Numbered from the stretch's first letter, positions 16,501 through 25,745 are shown. The stretch is DNA of 64,000 nt from Rhizobium sp. WSM4643 (GCF_025152745.1 NZ_CP104043.1:310001-374000); one strand, 5' to 3'. The notes: generated from the letters alone by a model not told the origin. Program-made: numbers and translations.

Positions 16501-17219
16501 CAGATCAGTTTCTCTGCCATGATCGCGTCGTCTTCGAGCCAGAGCTGAACAGCCTGTCCGCGAAGATTGGGCGCCATGTCTTCCGCCATCTTGTAGATAC
16601 CGTCGATTGCAACCAGCTCGGCCTCGAGCTTGCGGCAAAAGATCCGCGCCGATGCGTTTCCGATGGACCCCGCCATGGCTCGGCCACGCAAGGCGCCGTA
16701 GATATGGACGGACCCGCCGGCGATGACCTCGGCACCCGAGGCGACCGAACCGATGACGGTGACGTCGCCTTCCGGAAAGATCACCGATTGCCCGGAGCGC
16801 ACCGGCTCCCTGATGACGATCGATTGCATGGTTGGGCGGGTCTCTGCCACTGCCGGTTTGCCGGGCTGATCGGCAGGCTCCTTTGCCTGAACCTCGATAT
16901 CGGAAACCGAACGACCGCCTTTGAGTGCCGGCGGCATGCCGGACCCGAGGATCGAAGGCCGTGCGCCCTCGATGCCCATGATGCTGACATTGCGCTTGGC
17001 AAGTTCGGCAATCAGGTCCTTCAGCTGCGGTCGGTCGATTTGCAGGTCCGTCAGGTCGAGCACGACAGGCCGTCCGAGGAAGAAGCCGGCCGAACGCGCG
17101 GCCAGATCGTCCAGTCGGATCAACCAATCATCGATCGGAAGATCCGGAGACAGCATGACCGCGAGGAAAGAGCGGCCCTTGATGCGGATGGAGCGAGCGT
17201 CTGTTAGCACTTTGGTCAT
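16500..17219 (-). CDS. minC: septum site-determining protein MinC
   Basis: The 239-residue protein has an N-terminal FtsZ-inhibiting domain (about 1-100, VVLDLTDLQIDRPQLKDLI), a variable linker and a C-terminal beta-helix domain (about 130-235: VIFPEGDVTVIGSVASGAEVIAGGSVHIYGALRGRA) that binds MinD and FtsZ tails. It is first in minCDE. A CtrA-type site (TTAA-N7-TTAA) lies 42-56 bases upstream, so cell-cycle control is likely. Confidence 0.95.
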   Translation of the reverse strand: MTKVLTDARSIRIKGRSFLAVMLSPDLPIDDWLIRLDDLAARSAGFFLGRPVVLDLTDLQIDRPQLKDLIAELAKRNVSIMGIEGARPSILGSGMPPALKGGRSVSDIEVQAKEPADQPGKPAVAETRPTMQSIVIREPVRSGQSVIFPEGDVTVIGSVASGAEVIAGGSVHIYGALRGRAMAGSIGNASARIFCRKLEAELVAIDGIYKMAEDMAPNLRGQAVQLWLEDDAIMAEKLI

Positions 17220-17260
17220 CTATGTGAAGAAATCGTTGACCATGTCTACCGCTGCTATGG

Positions 17261-17275
17261 TTAACAATAAGTTAA
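17261..17275. promoter_or_regulatory. CtrA binding motif upstream of minC
   Basis: TTAACAATAAGTTAA matches the full CtrA consensus TTAA-N7-TTAA. A further TTAAC lies at 17284-17288. CtrA is the alphaproteobacterial cell-cycle regulator, and min genes are reported as CtrA targets in Sinorhizobium. Confidence 0.65.
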
Positions 17276-17418
17276 CGCGGCCTTAACATTCCCCACAATC
17301 ACAGCCGATTCTTCAAGAGCCGGACTGTCGTAAGCCATTGGAAAAGCGATGCAATCTCCGGAAGAACGGAACGGTTAATAATGCGGCTTTGAACTTGGGC
17401 CGCAAATCGGGTTAACGC

Positions 17419-18021
17419 TCAGCCTTCCGCCTTGCGTTGTGCGTTGGAAATGGCGCGCGCGGCCTCTTCCGAGGAGTTGGCGAGCGTGCGCATCTCGGCG
17501 GCCAGCACGGCAAATCCCGATCCGGCCGTGCCGGCGCGGGCGGCCTCGATGCCGGCATTGACGGCCAGCAGCTTCAAGTAGCGCAGCGATTGCAGGATTT
17601 CATTGGTCTTCGAGGCGGTGATGCGCATGTCGGCAGTCTGGTCATCGATTCGCTGGTAGAGTGATTCGATGTTGATGATGCTGCCTTCGAGATAGAGAAG
17701 CTCACCCTTCTCGTCCCAGATGCCGCCGCCGGTCTCGGTGACCCAGATGAGATGACCCATGGCATGGCGGATGCGGTATTCCATCGTCCAGTCCGTGCGC
17801 TTCTCCAGCGCCCGTCCGACGATCTCGTCCATCAGAGGCACGTCTTCCTCGTACATGATCGAGGTAAAGGTCCGGGTGCGGTTGCCGATGATTTCGTCGA
17901 CGGGATAACCGAAAATGCGCTCGATGCCATCGGTCATCTCTAACATCGTGTAGTTTTCGTCGGCACGGCAGCGATAGAGAAAACCGCTCATGCGCCCGAG
18001 AATGCTCGTTTGAAAATCCAT
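17419..18021 (-). CDS. PAS-domain protein with truncated chemoreceptor-like signalling segment
   Basis: The protein has about 200 residues from the ATG at 18021; a GTG at 18030 is an alternative. Residues 15-125 form a PAS domain with the PAC motif (MEYRIRHAMGHLIWVTETGGGIWDEKGELLYLEGSI). The last 70 residues resemble the hairpin tip of methyl-accepting proteins (LAVNAGIEAARAGTAGSGFAVLAAEMRTLA) but stop soon after it. There is no membrane segment, so this is a soluble sensor. The short signalling tail could still contact CheA/CheW or act as a decoy. Confidence 0.75.
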   Translation of the reverse strand: MDFQTSILGRMSGFLYRCRADENYTMLEMTDGIERIFGYPVDEIIGNRTRTFTSIMYEEDVPLMDEIVGRALEKRTDWTMEYRIRHAMGHLIWVTETGGGIWDEKGELLYLEGSIINIESLYQRIDDQTADMRITASKTNEILQSLRYLKLLAVNAGIEAARAGTAGSGFAVLAAEMRTLANSSEEAARAISNAQRKAEG

Positions 18022-18141
18022 GAAGGCCACATTCGAAGAGAAGAGTTGCAGATGGATTTATATCGTCTCATTTAAAAGGCGCACGTCACAATGCCGGAAG
18101 AGAGCGCGAACACCCTCCTCCGGCAATGCAGGCCCGCCTCA

Positions 18142-19479
18142 TCAGTTGCGTAGATATTCCTCCATGGAATCGTCGAGCGCCTCGACCCAGGGCGTGTGGT
18201 GCGTCGGCGACAGGTTGCCGGTCATCAGCGATCGGTAGGCATGGTCGCGGAAGCCCATGATGTTGTGGGCCTTGTGATGTTCCCACTCCATAAAGGTCTG
18301 GTTGGTCCCCTCGATGTCGAAGGAGGGATAATCGGTTTCGGCAAGCAGTTCCTTCACATAGTCGCCCTGATACCAGATCATCTGCTCGGCATCTTCGAGC
18401 GTCTCCTCGCGGGCGCGCCACATGTCGAAATTGGCCTTCAGTTCCTCTTCCGGCGGCAGGGCGATGCGGCCCATCATCACGTCACGCGTCCACCAGGCCT
18501 GCACGTCGAACATGTTGAAGGTGTAGAACTGGTCCTGCATGCCGATATAGAAAAGCTGCGGGTTCTTGTCGAAGATCACCCCCTTGTAGAGGCTGTCGGC
18601 CCAGAGGCGGTTGGCGGTCTTCAACCGGAGATCATCGGGGAGGAAGGGGAAGTGGTGCTGGTATCCGGTGCAGAGGATCACCGCATCGACCTCTTTGGTC
18701 GAGCCGTCGAGGAAGTGCGCCGTGCGATTTTCGAGCTTCACCAGCAGTGGCCGCTCCTCGAAATTATCGGGCCATTTGAAGCCCATCGGCTTCGAACGGT
18801 AGCTCGTGGTCACCGATTTCGCGCCGTATTTCCAGCATTGCGAGCCGATGTCCTCGGCCGAATAGCTGCGGCCGACGAGCAGGATGTCCTTGCCCTTGAA
18901 CTCCAACGCGTCGCGGAAGTCGTGGGCGTGCAGCACGCGGCCGTTGAACGTCCTCACGCCCTCGAAATAGGGCACGTTCGGCGTCGAGAAGTGACCCGAT
19001 GCCACGACGACATAGTCGAACTCCTCGTCATACATCCGGTCCTCGATGCGGTTATGCGCCGTCACCGTGAATTTCTTCGTCTGATCGTCGAAGCGGACCA
19101 TGCGAACCGGCGTGCTGAAGCGCACCCAGTGGCGAACATTCGCCTTCTCGACGCGGCCCTTGATATAATCCCAGAGCACGGCGCGCGGCGGATAGGAAGC
19201 GATCGGCTTGCCGAAATGCTCCTCGAAGGAATAGTCGGCAAATTCGAGGCATTCCTTCGGTCCGTTCGACCAGAGGTAACGATACATGCTGCCGTGGACC
19301 GGCTCGCCATATTCGTCGAGCCCGGTGCGCCAGGTATAGTTCCAGAGCCCGCCCCAGTCCGACTGCTTTTCGAAGCAGACGATCTCCGGGATCTCGGCGC
19401 CCTTCTGCGCGGCCGATTGAAAGGCGCGCAGCTGCGCCAGCCCGGAGGGCCCGGCACCGATGACGGCTACTCTTGTCAT
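18142..19479 (-). CDS. tmm: trimethylamine monooxygenase
   Basis: This 445-residue flavin monooxygenase oxidises trimethylamine to TMAO with NADPH and O2. The FAD motif is GAGPSG at 8-13, the FMO fingerprint is [11 protein letters not shown], the NADPH motif is VGRSYSAED, and the CTGY motif is in [10 protein letters not shown]. Length and the aromatic stretch [17 protein letters not shown] agree with bacterial Tmm. A ribosome site (GAGGGGA) precedes the ATG. It is last in a long leftward array starting at mgsA, directly after dmmC, which supports the amine substrate. An indole or other amine FMO is the only alternative. Confidence 0.9.
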   Translation of the reverse strand: MTRVAVIGAGPSGLAQLRAFQSAAQKGAEIPEIVCFEKQSDWGGLWNYTWRTGLDEYGEPVHGSMYRYLWSNGPKECLEFADYSFEEHFGKPIASYPPRAVLWDYIKGRVEKANVRHWVRFSTPVRMVRFDDQTKKFTVTAHNRIEDRMYDEEFDYVVVASGHFSTPNVPYFEGVRTFNGRVLHAHDFRDALEFKGKDILLVGRSYSAEDIGSQCWKYGAKSVTTSYRSKPMGFKWPDNFEERPLLVKLENRTAHFLDGSTKEVDAVILCTGYQHHFPFLPDDLRLKTANRLWADSLYKGVIFDKNPQLFYIGMQDQFYTFNMFDVQAWWTRDVMMGRIALPPEEELKANFDMWRAREETLEDAEQMIWYQGDYVKELLAETDYPSFDIEGTNQTFMEWEHHKAHNIMGFRDHAYRSLMTGNLSPTHHTPWVEALDDSMEEYLRN

Positions 19480-19519
19480 GAAGCATTCCCCTCTTGATTA
19501 TATCGCATTGTCCTGCGTG

Positions 19520-20560
19520 TCAGTCCGGATAGATGCCGGGGCTGGTCGGCGCCCCGTCGTCATATTTGGAAAGCCACTCGATCGTCGTCTCGCGGAAGCG
19601 GGTGAGGCCCTTGTAGTCGATGAGCTCGGGCGGCAGCGTCTTCAGCACGCGCGGGAAGCGGCGCGCCCATTTCGGCACGGTGACGAGCTCTTCCATGTTC
19701 ATCAGGTAGCAGCGGATGACGAAGAGGATGGCGTTCGAGCGCGGCAGGCGCCACAGGCTCTGCACTTCGACGCGCAGATGCACCTTCTCGCCGACATTCT
19801 CTGGCGTCACCGTGGTGCGGTCAGGACCCCATTTGTGATAATTCTCCGGGCTGGTGTCGAGCCGAGGATTGATCGTCATCGTCCAGTTGAAGCGCCGTGT
19901 CGGCTTGCCCTGCTGCAGGTTCAACAGGAATTTCAGCGCCCGGTCGAAGACGCCGATCTGGTGGGCGAGCGGCACCGGCCCGTGCCATTCCATGAAGTTC
20001 ATGCCGATATCGAAATCGAGCGACCAGTCGGCCTGCGTCGTCACCATGCCGGCGTCCATCCAGAGATTGCCGTCGCGTTGGTCGACGATGCAGAAATCGC
20101 CCTGGGCCTGGCGGGTGATATATTCGAAGGGCTCATAGGGCAGCGTCGAGGCATCGCCAAAGGTGAAGCTGTCGTCGATGCCGAGCGGGCGGTTGATCCA
20201 GCGCCACTGGTCGCCGTTACGGATGAGCGTGAAATGATCGGGGTAACCCGCCGCCTGCTCTTCCATCAAAAGTTCGAGCGTATCCCATTGCGCGCTCATC
20301 ATGTGCGGCAGGGCCTGATAGCGTAGCGGATCTTCCTTCAGCACCAGCGCCCGGTCGTGCATCTCGGCGACATAATGCTCGTCGACATCGATCAGGCTTT
20401 CATAGACGGTTCCCGCCCGGCCGTGCACATGCGGCTCCATATTGACGGAATACATGTATTCGTCGCGGTCGAAGGGAAACGGGAAACGCCGAATGTTCTC
20501 GGGGCTGTTCCGATAGCTGAAATCGTTCCGGAAGGTTTCCTGCTTGAAGACGATTGCCAT
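19520..20560 (-). CDS. dmmC: dimethylamine monooxygenase, heme-dependent oxidative N-demethylase subunit
   Basis: The protein has 346 residues from the ATG at 20560 (AAGGAGA 7 bases upstream). It belongs to the DUF3445 / heme-dependent oxidative N-demethylase alpha-subunit family; recognisable stretches are MNFMEWHGPVP, LHLRVEVQSLWRLPRSNAILFVIRCYL and LTRFRETTIEWLSKY. With the reductase and small subunit encoded upstream it forms secondary-amine monooxygenase, which turns dimethylamine into methylamine and formaldehyde. The name follows the dmmDABC gene order, which is reproduced here exactly; letters differ between publications. Confidence 0.85.
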   Translation of the reverse strand: MAIVFKQETFRNDFSYRNSPENIRRFPFPFDRDEYMYSVNMEPHVHGRAGTVYESLIDVDEHYVAEMHDRALVLKEDPLRYQALPHMMSAQWDTLELLMEEQAAGYPDHFTLIRNGDQWRWINRPLGIDDSFTFGDASTLPYEPFEYITRQAQGDFCIVDQRDGNLWMDAGMVTTQADWSLDFDIGMNFMEWHGPVPLAHQIGVFDRALKFLLNLQQGKPTRRFNWTMTINPRLDTSPENYHKWGPDRTTVTPENVGEKVHLRVEVQSLWRLPRSNAILFVIRCYLMNMEELVTVPKWARRFPRVLKTLPPELIDYKGLTRFRETTIEWLSKYDDGAPTSPGIYPD

Positions 20561-20591
20561 GTCCGGTCTCCTTGTTCCGCTTCCGATGCCG

Positions 20592-21557
20592 CTAGAGATC
20601 AAGATGCAGCGTGTTTCCCTCGAAGCGGGAAACGCAGATCATCACCTTGCGGCCGGATGCTTTTTCTTCGTTCGTCAGATAGACGTCATGGTGCAGCAGC
20701 TTGCCGTCGCAGGTGACGACCCCGGTCTCGCATTGACCGCAGGCGCCGCCGCGACAGAGGAAGGGCGCGTCGACACCCGCCGCCTCGATTGCTTCCAGCA
20801 TGCTCTCGTGATGGCCAACCTTCACGGTCTTGCCGGACCGCAGCAGATCGATCGCGAAGGGCTTGCCGGGCAGCGACGACAGGAACCGTTCCGAGTGCAG
20901 GTTCTGTTCCGGCCAGCCGGCGTCCAGTCCCGCCTTCAGCACGCCGTCGATCATCCCGGATGGGCCGCAGACATAAAGATGCGTGCCGAGCGGCTGGGTG
21001 CCGAGCAGGCTCGTCAGGGGCATGGCGTCGCCTTCGGCATCGCAATAGATCTTGATGCGATGTCCGCCATAGCGCTCGGTGAGTTCCCGCCAATAGGCGC
21101 CGCGGTCGCGCGTACGGATGGCATAATGCAGCTCGAAATTGGCGCCTTCGCGGGAAAACTGCTCCATCATCGCGATGAAGGGGGTAATGCCGATGCCGCC
21201 GGCGATCAGAAGGTGCTTGCGCCCGCGCCAGTCCGGCTGGAAGAGGTTGACGGGATAACTGACCTTCAACTCGTCGCCTTCACTGAGCTTCTCATGCATG
21301 AAGGTGGAGCCGCCGCGCGAATCCTCGACGTGCAGCACGCTGATTTCATAGGCTTCGCAATCATGCGGCGGCGACATCAGCGAATAAGCATTGCGGCGCA
21401 TATGGCCGCCATCGTTCATCAAAACGATGACGTGGGCACCGCCGGAGAAATAAGGCATCGGCTTGCCGTCAAGGCGCTCGAAACGGAACCGCTTGACGCG
21501 CTCGGCGATCGGCGTGATCCGCGTCACGCGGACAGGAATTTCAGTACCACCGCTCAA
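20592..21557 (-). CDS. dmmB: dimethylamine monooxygenase reductase subunit
   Basis: The 321-residue phthalate-dioxygenase-reductase/VanB-type protein has an FMN/FAD-binding barrel (RRNAYSLMSPP), an NAD(P)H domain (LLIAGGIGITPFIAMM, VCGPSGMIDGV) and a C-terminal plant-type [2Fe-2S] ferredoxin with CRGGACGQC and a later Cys in GVVTC. It passes electrons from NAD(P)H to the DmmC oxygenase. Its start overlaps the dmmA stop by four bases. Confidence 0.9.
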   Translation of the reverse strand: MSGGTEIPVRVTRITPIAERVKRFRFERLDGKPMPYFSGGAHVIVLMNDGGHMRRNAYSLMSPPHDCEAYEISVLHVEDSRGGSTFMHEKLSEGDELKVSYPVNLFQPDWRGRKHLLIAGGIGITPFIAMMEQFSREGANFELHYAIRTRDRGAYWRELTERYGGHRIKIYCDAEGDAMPLTSLLGTQPLGTHLYVCGPSGMIDGVLKAGLDAGWPEQNLHSERFLSSLPGKPFAIDLLRSGKTVKVGHHESMLEAIEAAGVDAPFLCRGGACGQCETGVVTCDGKLLHHDVYLTNEEKASGRKVMICVSRFEGNTLHLDL

Positions 21558-22159
21558 AGGAATAACTCCTCCGGGTCAGGCGCGCTGCCCGGTTCTTCCG
21601 CGTCGATATTGACGCCCTGGAAGGCGGCGAGCCGGCGCGAATAATGGTCGCGCACCAGAAGCGGCAGCCCGCAATGGCTACAGGTGAAAGGGCTGGTGGT
21701 GACGTCGTCGGTGATACCCTTGCAATGGACGCATTGCACACGCCGGGCGAGCGAACCGCGATGCTCGGTGATGACGGAGGCATGGTCCATGCCGTAATCC
21801 AGCGCCACCAGCATTGCCTGGCCGATGAAGCCTTCCGTGCCCGACAGATAAAGCCGTGTGCCCATATGGGCGGTGGCGAGCGACCCCTTCAATCGGAAGA
21901 GCAGCGTGGCGATCGTCGGCGCCGTGAAGAACATGTCGGCGCCGAGGCGGGCCAGCGCCTCGTCCAGGCCGGTACCCTGCGAGCCGCGGGCGACATAGAG
22001 GATTTCGCTGCGGGAAAGCGCCGTTTCGTCAAGCCCCGGCTGCTGATCGAGCAGAGCCTTGGCGCCCTCCCCTTCGAGCGCGAAAATGTGCCGCCGGGCG
22101 CGCGGCTGGATGGTCAGGCCCGTGTAGACTGGTCGGCTCTTGATGCCTGCAACGAGCAT
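21554..22159 (-). CDS. dmmA: dimethylamine monooxygenase small subunit (DmmA-like)
   Basis: The 201-residue protein has an N-terminal alpha/beta domain with LFRLKGSLATAHMGTRLYLSGTEGFIG, resembling a reductase NAD-domain fragment, and a C-terminal Zn ribbon (VQCVHCKG...FTCSHCGLPLLVRDHYS, two CxxC pairs). This is the DmmA-like family of dimethylamine monooxygenase subunits. It is translationally coupled to dmmB and follows dmmD by 11 bases. Confidence 0.82.
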   Translation of the reverse strand: MLVAGIKSRPVYTGLTIQPRARRHIFALEGEGAKALLDQQPGLDETALSRSEILYVARGSQGTGLDEALARLGADMFFTAPTIATLLFRLKGSLATAHMGTRLYLSGTEGFIGQAMLVALDYGMDHASVITEHRGSLARRVQCVHCKGITDDVTTSPFTCSHCGLPLLVRDHYSRRLAAFQGVNIDAEEPGSAPDPEELFL

Positions 22160-22170
22160 GCGCGTGCTCC

Positions 22171-23304
22171 CTAACCTACGGCAATCCGCTTTTTCTTTTC
22201 CGGATCGTCGAAGGGAAGCGTGTGGGCGGTGGCGCTTGCCTTCACGGTCTTGCCGCGGACCTCGAGTTTCGTCCCATGCACTGCCTTGTCAACGTCCAGG
22301 CGGGCAATCGCCATGGATCTCTTCGTCAGCGACGAATAGCTCGGGCAGGTGATGACGCCGACCTTTTTGCCGTCGGCAAAGACGTCGTCGCCGAGATCGG
22401 CCGGTCCTTCGGCATCGATCAGCATGCCGAAAATCTTGAAGCGTTCCTTGCCCTTGAGGCGCGCATGTTCCTCGGCGCCGCGGAAGCCCGTCTTGCCGGG
22501 GCTGACGGTAAAGTCGAGGCCGAGTTCCCAGAGGCTGTCGCCGGGCGGCTGGTCGGCGAAGGGATACATCTGCGAATTGTCGTAGGGGTAGAAGAGCAGG
22601 TAGCTTTCGACCCGCAGCATATCGAGCACGGAGAAGCAGCAGGGGATGATGCCCATCTCCTTGCCTTCCTCGACGATCCGGTCCCAGACCATGACGGCGT
22701 CCTGGCCGCGCACGAAGATTTCGTAGCCGCGCTCGCCGGTGTAGCCGGTGCGCGAGATCATCACCGGTGCGCCGAACAGTGTCGTCTGCATATGATGGAA
22801 ATATTTGAGATCGCGGATGCCGGGCACATATTTGGCGAGATAATCGACCGCAATCGGCCCCTGCAGCGACAGGTCATGCAGGTCGTCATCGAAGAGCACG
22901 GCGCAATTGCGGCCGGCCGCCTGCTTGACGAGTTCCTCGTGGCCGGAGCCGGAGCCATGCACCAGCATCCACGAATTCGGGCCGGTGCGATAGACGATGC
23001 AGTCGTCGGTGAAGTGGCCGCGCTCGTTCAGCATGGTCGCATAGACCGAGCGGCCGGGGTAGATCTTCGTCAGGTCGCGGCTGGTAATATAGTCGAGCAC
23101 GGCGATGGCGTGCGGCCCGACCAGGTGGACCTTCTTCAGGCCCGAGACATCCATGATGCCGGCCTTGGTGCGGACGGCGACATGTTCTTCCGACATGTCC
23201 TTGTCGTAGGTCCAGGCGGTGCCCATGCCGCTCCAGTCCTCGAGCTTCGATCCCAGAGCACGATGCCGATCCGCCAAGACGGAGAAACGCCATGATAAAG
23301 CCAT
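22171..23304 (-). CDS. dmmD: GcvT-like tetrahydrofolate-binding protein of the dmm operon
   Basis: The 377-residue aminomethyltransferase-fold protein has DVSGLKKVHLVGP, ISRTGYTGERGYEIF and a C-terminal beta-barrel (KKVGVITCPSYSSLTKRSMAIARLD). It is first of dmmDABC and most likely captures formaldehyde released by the monooxygenase as methylene-tetrahydrofolate. There are no gcvH or gcvP genes nearby, so a glycine-cleavage role is unlikely. Two direct repeats (23317-23345) lie just upstream. Confidence 0.82.
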   Translation of the reverse strand: MALSWRFSVLADRHRALGSKLEDWSGMGTAWTYDKDMSEEHVAVRTKAGIMDVSGLKKVHLVGPHAIAVLDYITSRDLTKIYPGRSVYATMLNERGHFTDDCIVYRTGPNSWMLVHGSGSGHEELVKQAAGRNCAVLFDDDLHDLSLQGPIAVDYLAKYVPGIRDLKYFHHMQTTLFGAPVMISRTGYTGERGYEIFVRGQDAVMVWDRIVEEGKEMGIIPCCFSVLDMLRVESYLLFYPYDNSQMYPFADQPPGDSLWELGLDFTVSPGKTGFRGAEEHARLKGKERFKIFGMLIDAEGPADLGDDVFADGKKVGVITCPSYSSLTKRSMAIARLDVDKAVHGTKLEVRGKTVKASATAHTLPFDDPEKKKRIAVG

Positions 23305-23316
23305 TGTCCGTTCCCT

Positions 23317-23345
23317 TTTATTTCCTCTACGGAATATTTATTTCC
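23317..23345 (-). promoter_or_regulatory. direct repeats upstream of dmmD
   Basis: TTTATTTCC occurs at 23317-23325 and 23337-23345, exactly 20 bases apart (two helical turns). GGAATATTTATTTCC at 23331-23345 is also a GGAA-N7-TTCC dyad. This could be an activator site for dmmDABC-tmm. Confidence 0.4.
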
Positions 23346-23454
23346 TGACTATATAAGTCTTTCGCGCCGTGGCAAGCCCGTCCGGCATGCATTTCCCAAA
23401 ACTTTGACGGTATCTGTCCTGCGGCGCGATGGGTGCGATGACGCCAATCATCTC

Positions 23455-24339
23455 TCAGCCCATCCGCTCCGACGCGTAACTTCCGGGGCTTGCCGGGAAA
23501 ACCACGGTGCGGTTGCCGTTGATGAAGGTGCGGTGGTGGATATGGGCGTGGATGGCACGGGCCAGCACCTGGCTTTCGACATCGCGGCCGATCGAGACAT
23601 AGTCGTCGGGCGACTGCGCATGGGTGATCCGCGCCGTGTCCTGCTCGATGATCGGGCCTTCGTCGAGATCGGCGGTGACGTAATGCGCCGTCGCGCCGAT
23701 CAGCTTCACGCCGCGTTGATAGGCCTGCTTGTAAGGGTTGGCGCCCTTGAAGCTCGGCAGGAAGGAATGATGGATGTTGATGATCTTCCCGGACATTTTT
23801 TGGCACATTGCATCCGACAGGATCTGCATGTAGCGCGCCAGCACGATCAACTCCGTGCCGGTCTGCTCGGCCACATCAAGGATATGGGCCTCGGCCTGTA
23901 CCTTGTTGGCCTTGGTGACCGGAATATGATGGAAGGGGATGTCGTGGTTGACCACGACCTTCTGGTAGTCGAAATGGTTGGAGACGACGCCGACGATATC
24001 GATCGGCAGGGCGCCGATCTTCCAGCGGTAAAGCAGGTCGTTCAGACAATGGCCGAAGCGCGACACCATCAACAGCACCTTCATGCGCTTTTCGCTGTCG
24101 TGAAAATCGTAATCCATCGCGAAGGGCGCGGCGACGGCCGCGAAACCGGCGTCGATATCGGCACCCGAAAGCCCCTCTTCCGAAATGAAGCTGACGCGCA
24201 TGAAGAACTTGCCGGTATCGAGATCGTCGAACTGGGAACTGTCGATGATGTTGCAGCCCTTGTCGGCCAGATAGCTCGAAATCGCCGCCACGATGCCGCG
24301 CGTCGACTTGCAGGATACGGTGAGTACGAAACTCTTCAT
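23455..24339 (-). CDS. purU: formyltetrahydrofolate deformylase
   Basis: The 294-residue protein has an N-terminal ACT domain (1-85) and a formyltransferase-like hydrolase domain with the NIHHSFLPSFKGANPYKQAYQRGVK and GATAHYVTADLDEGPII motifs. It hydrolyses 10-formyl-THF to formate plus THF. Placed between gmaS and dmmD it would recycle the folate loaded with C1 units from amine demethylation, releasing formate for oxidation. Confidence 0.93.
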   Translation of the reverse strand: MKSFVLTVSCKSTRGIVAAISSYLADKGCNIIDSSQFDDLDTGKFFMRVSFISEEGLSGADIDAGFAAVAAPFAMDYDFHDSEKRMKVLLMVSRFGHCLNDLLYRWKIGALPIDIVGVVSNHFDYQKVVVNHDIPFHHIPVTKANKVQAEAHILDVAEQTGTELIVLARYMQILSDAMCQKMSGKIINIHHSFLPSFKGANPYKQAYQRGVKLIGATAHYVTADLDEGPIIEQDTARITHAQSPDDYVSIGRDVESQVLARAIHAHIHHRTFINGNRTVVFPASPGSYASERMG

Positions 24340-24381
24340 GCTGTCGCTTCCTTCGCTATCCCAAGCGCAGAGGGCTAGATG

Positions 24382-24407
24382 ACGCCGGAGCCTGTCCGCT
24401 CCGGCGT
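24382..24407. terminator. hairpin between gmaS and purU
   Basis: ACGCCGGAG (24382-24390) pairs with CTCCGGCGT (24399-24407). No T run follows on either strand. It may attenuate read-through or stabilise the processed gmaS transcript. Confidence 0.45.
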
Positions 24408-24437
24408 GATGAGCGTGTCTTCAGAACGTCCGTCCAT

Positions 24438-25745
24438 TCAAATGTCGAGCGTACTGTCGCGTTCCCACTGGGTGAAATGCGAGCAGTAGGCATTCCATTC
24501 CTGATGCTTGAGCTTGAGATAAGCGGCGGAAAACTCGGCCCCGATCGCCTGCTTCAAGCCCTCGTCGGCATCATAGGCACGCAGCGCATCGAGCAGGTTA
24601 AGCGGCAGGCGCGGCGCATCCTTCACCAGATACCCCTCGGCATACATGTCGATATCGTAGTGCCGGCCGGGATCGGCTTGGCTGCGGATGCCGTCAAGGC
24701 CGGCAGCGATGATGATCGCCTGCAGCAGGTAGGGATTGACCGCACCATCAGGCAGGCGCAGCTCGAAGCGGCCCGGTCCCGGCACGCGCACCATGTGGGT
24801 GCGGTTGTTGCCTGTCCAGGTCACGGTGTTCGGCGCCCAGGTGGCGCCCGATGTCGTGCGCGGCGCGTTGATGCGCTTGTAGGAATTGACCGTCGGATTG
24901 GTGATCGCGGCCAGCGCGGAGGCGTGCTTCATGATGCCGCCGAGGAAGGTTTTACCCTGAGCGGAAAGCCCAAAGGCCATTTCCTTGTCCGCGAAGGCGT
25001 TGACCTTGCCATCGATGTCCCAGACCGAGATGTGAGCATGGCAGCCGTTTCCGGTCAGGCCTTTGAAGGGCTTCGGCATGAAGGTGGCGCGAAGGCCGTG
25101 TTTTTCGGCGACCGACTTGACCATGAACTTGAAGAAGGAGTGCTTGTCGGCCGTCTGAAGCGCGTCGTCATATTCCCAGTTCATCTCGAACTGGCCGTTC
25201 GCGTCCTCGTGGTCGTTCTGATAGGGCTTCCAGCCGAGCTCGAGCATGTAGTCGCAAATCTCGGCGATGACGTCATACCGACGCATCACGGCCTGCTGAT
25301 CGTAGCAGGGCTTTTCGGCTGTATCGAACTGGTCTGAAATCACCGAGCCGTCCGAGGAGATGAGAAAGAATTCGGGCTCCACGCCGGTTTTCACACGGAG
25401 CCCTTCTTTCGCAGCTTCAGCGACCAGTCTTTTCAGCACCACACGCGGTGCCTGTTCGACAGGCTGATCGTCCATGACGCAGTCGGCAGCAACCCATGCG
25501 ACGTCTTTCTTCCAAGGCAGTTGGATGACGGAGGAAGCATCGGGAAGCGCGAACAGGTCGGGATGGGCAGGCGTCAAATCGAGCCATGTTGCGAAGCCCG
25601 CAAAGCCGGCGCCATCCTTCTGCATATCGGCGATGGCTTCTGCGGGAACCAGCTTGGCGCGTTGGCCGCCGAACAGGTCGGTATAGCTGATCATGAAATA
25701 TTTGATGCCTTTGTCTCTGGCAAAAGCAGCAAGGTCCAGTGTCAT
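24438..25745 (-). CDS. gmaS: gamma-glutamylmethylamide synthetase (type III glutamine synthetase-like)
   Basis: The 435-residue protein has the glutamine-synthetase catalytic fold: TGVEPEFFLIS, NGCHAHISVW (ammonia/glutamate site), NRTHMVRVPGPGRFELRLPDGAVNPYLL. Proteins of this group were annotated GlnT or GS type III in rhizobia. In methylamine users the same group is GmaS, which joins methylamine to glutamate using ATP. Directly upstream mgsABC makes N-methylglutamate from the product, and tmm/dmm produce methylamine, so GmaS is preferred over assimilatory glutamine synthesis. Confidence 0.85.
   Translation of the reverse strand: MTLDLAAFARDKGIKYFMISYTDLFGGQRAKLVPAEAIADMQKDGAGFAGFATWLDLTPAHPDLFALPDASSVIQLPWKKDVAWVAADCVMDDQPVEQAPRVVLKRLVAEAAKEGLRVKTGVEPEFFLISSDGSVISDQFDTAEKPCYDQQAVMRRYDVIAEICDYMLELGWKPYQNDHEDANGQFEMNWEYDDALQTADKHSFFKFMVKSVAEKHGLRATFMPKPFKGLTGNGCHAHISVWDIDGKVNAFADKEMAFGLSAQGKTFLGGIMKHASALAAITNPTVNSYKRINAPRTTSGATWAPNTVTWTGNNRTHMVRVPGPGRFELRLPDGAVNPYLLQAIIIAAGLDGIRSQADPGRHYDIDMYAEGYLVKDAPRLPLNLLDALRAYDADEGLKQAIGAEFSAAYLKLKHQEWNAYCSHFTQWERDSTLDI

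Noticed and set aside
18089..18126. TGCCGGA...TCCGGCA inverted repeat after tmm
   Set aside because: The stem is short, the loop is long and no T run follows, so I do not call it a terminator.
24438..25745. Annotation as ordinary glutamine synthetase
   Set aside because: The fold fits, but the mgsABC, mgdABCD and dmm context makes methylamine the more likely amine.
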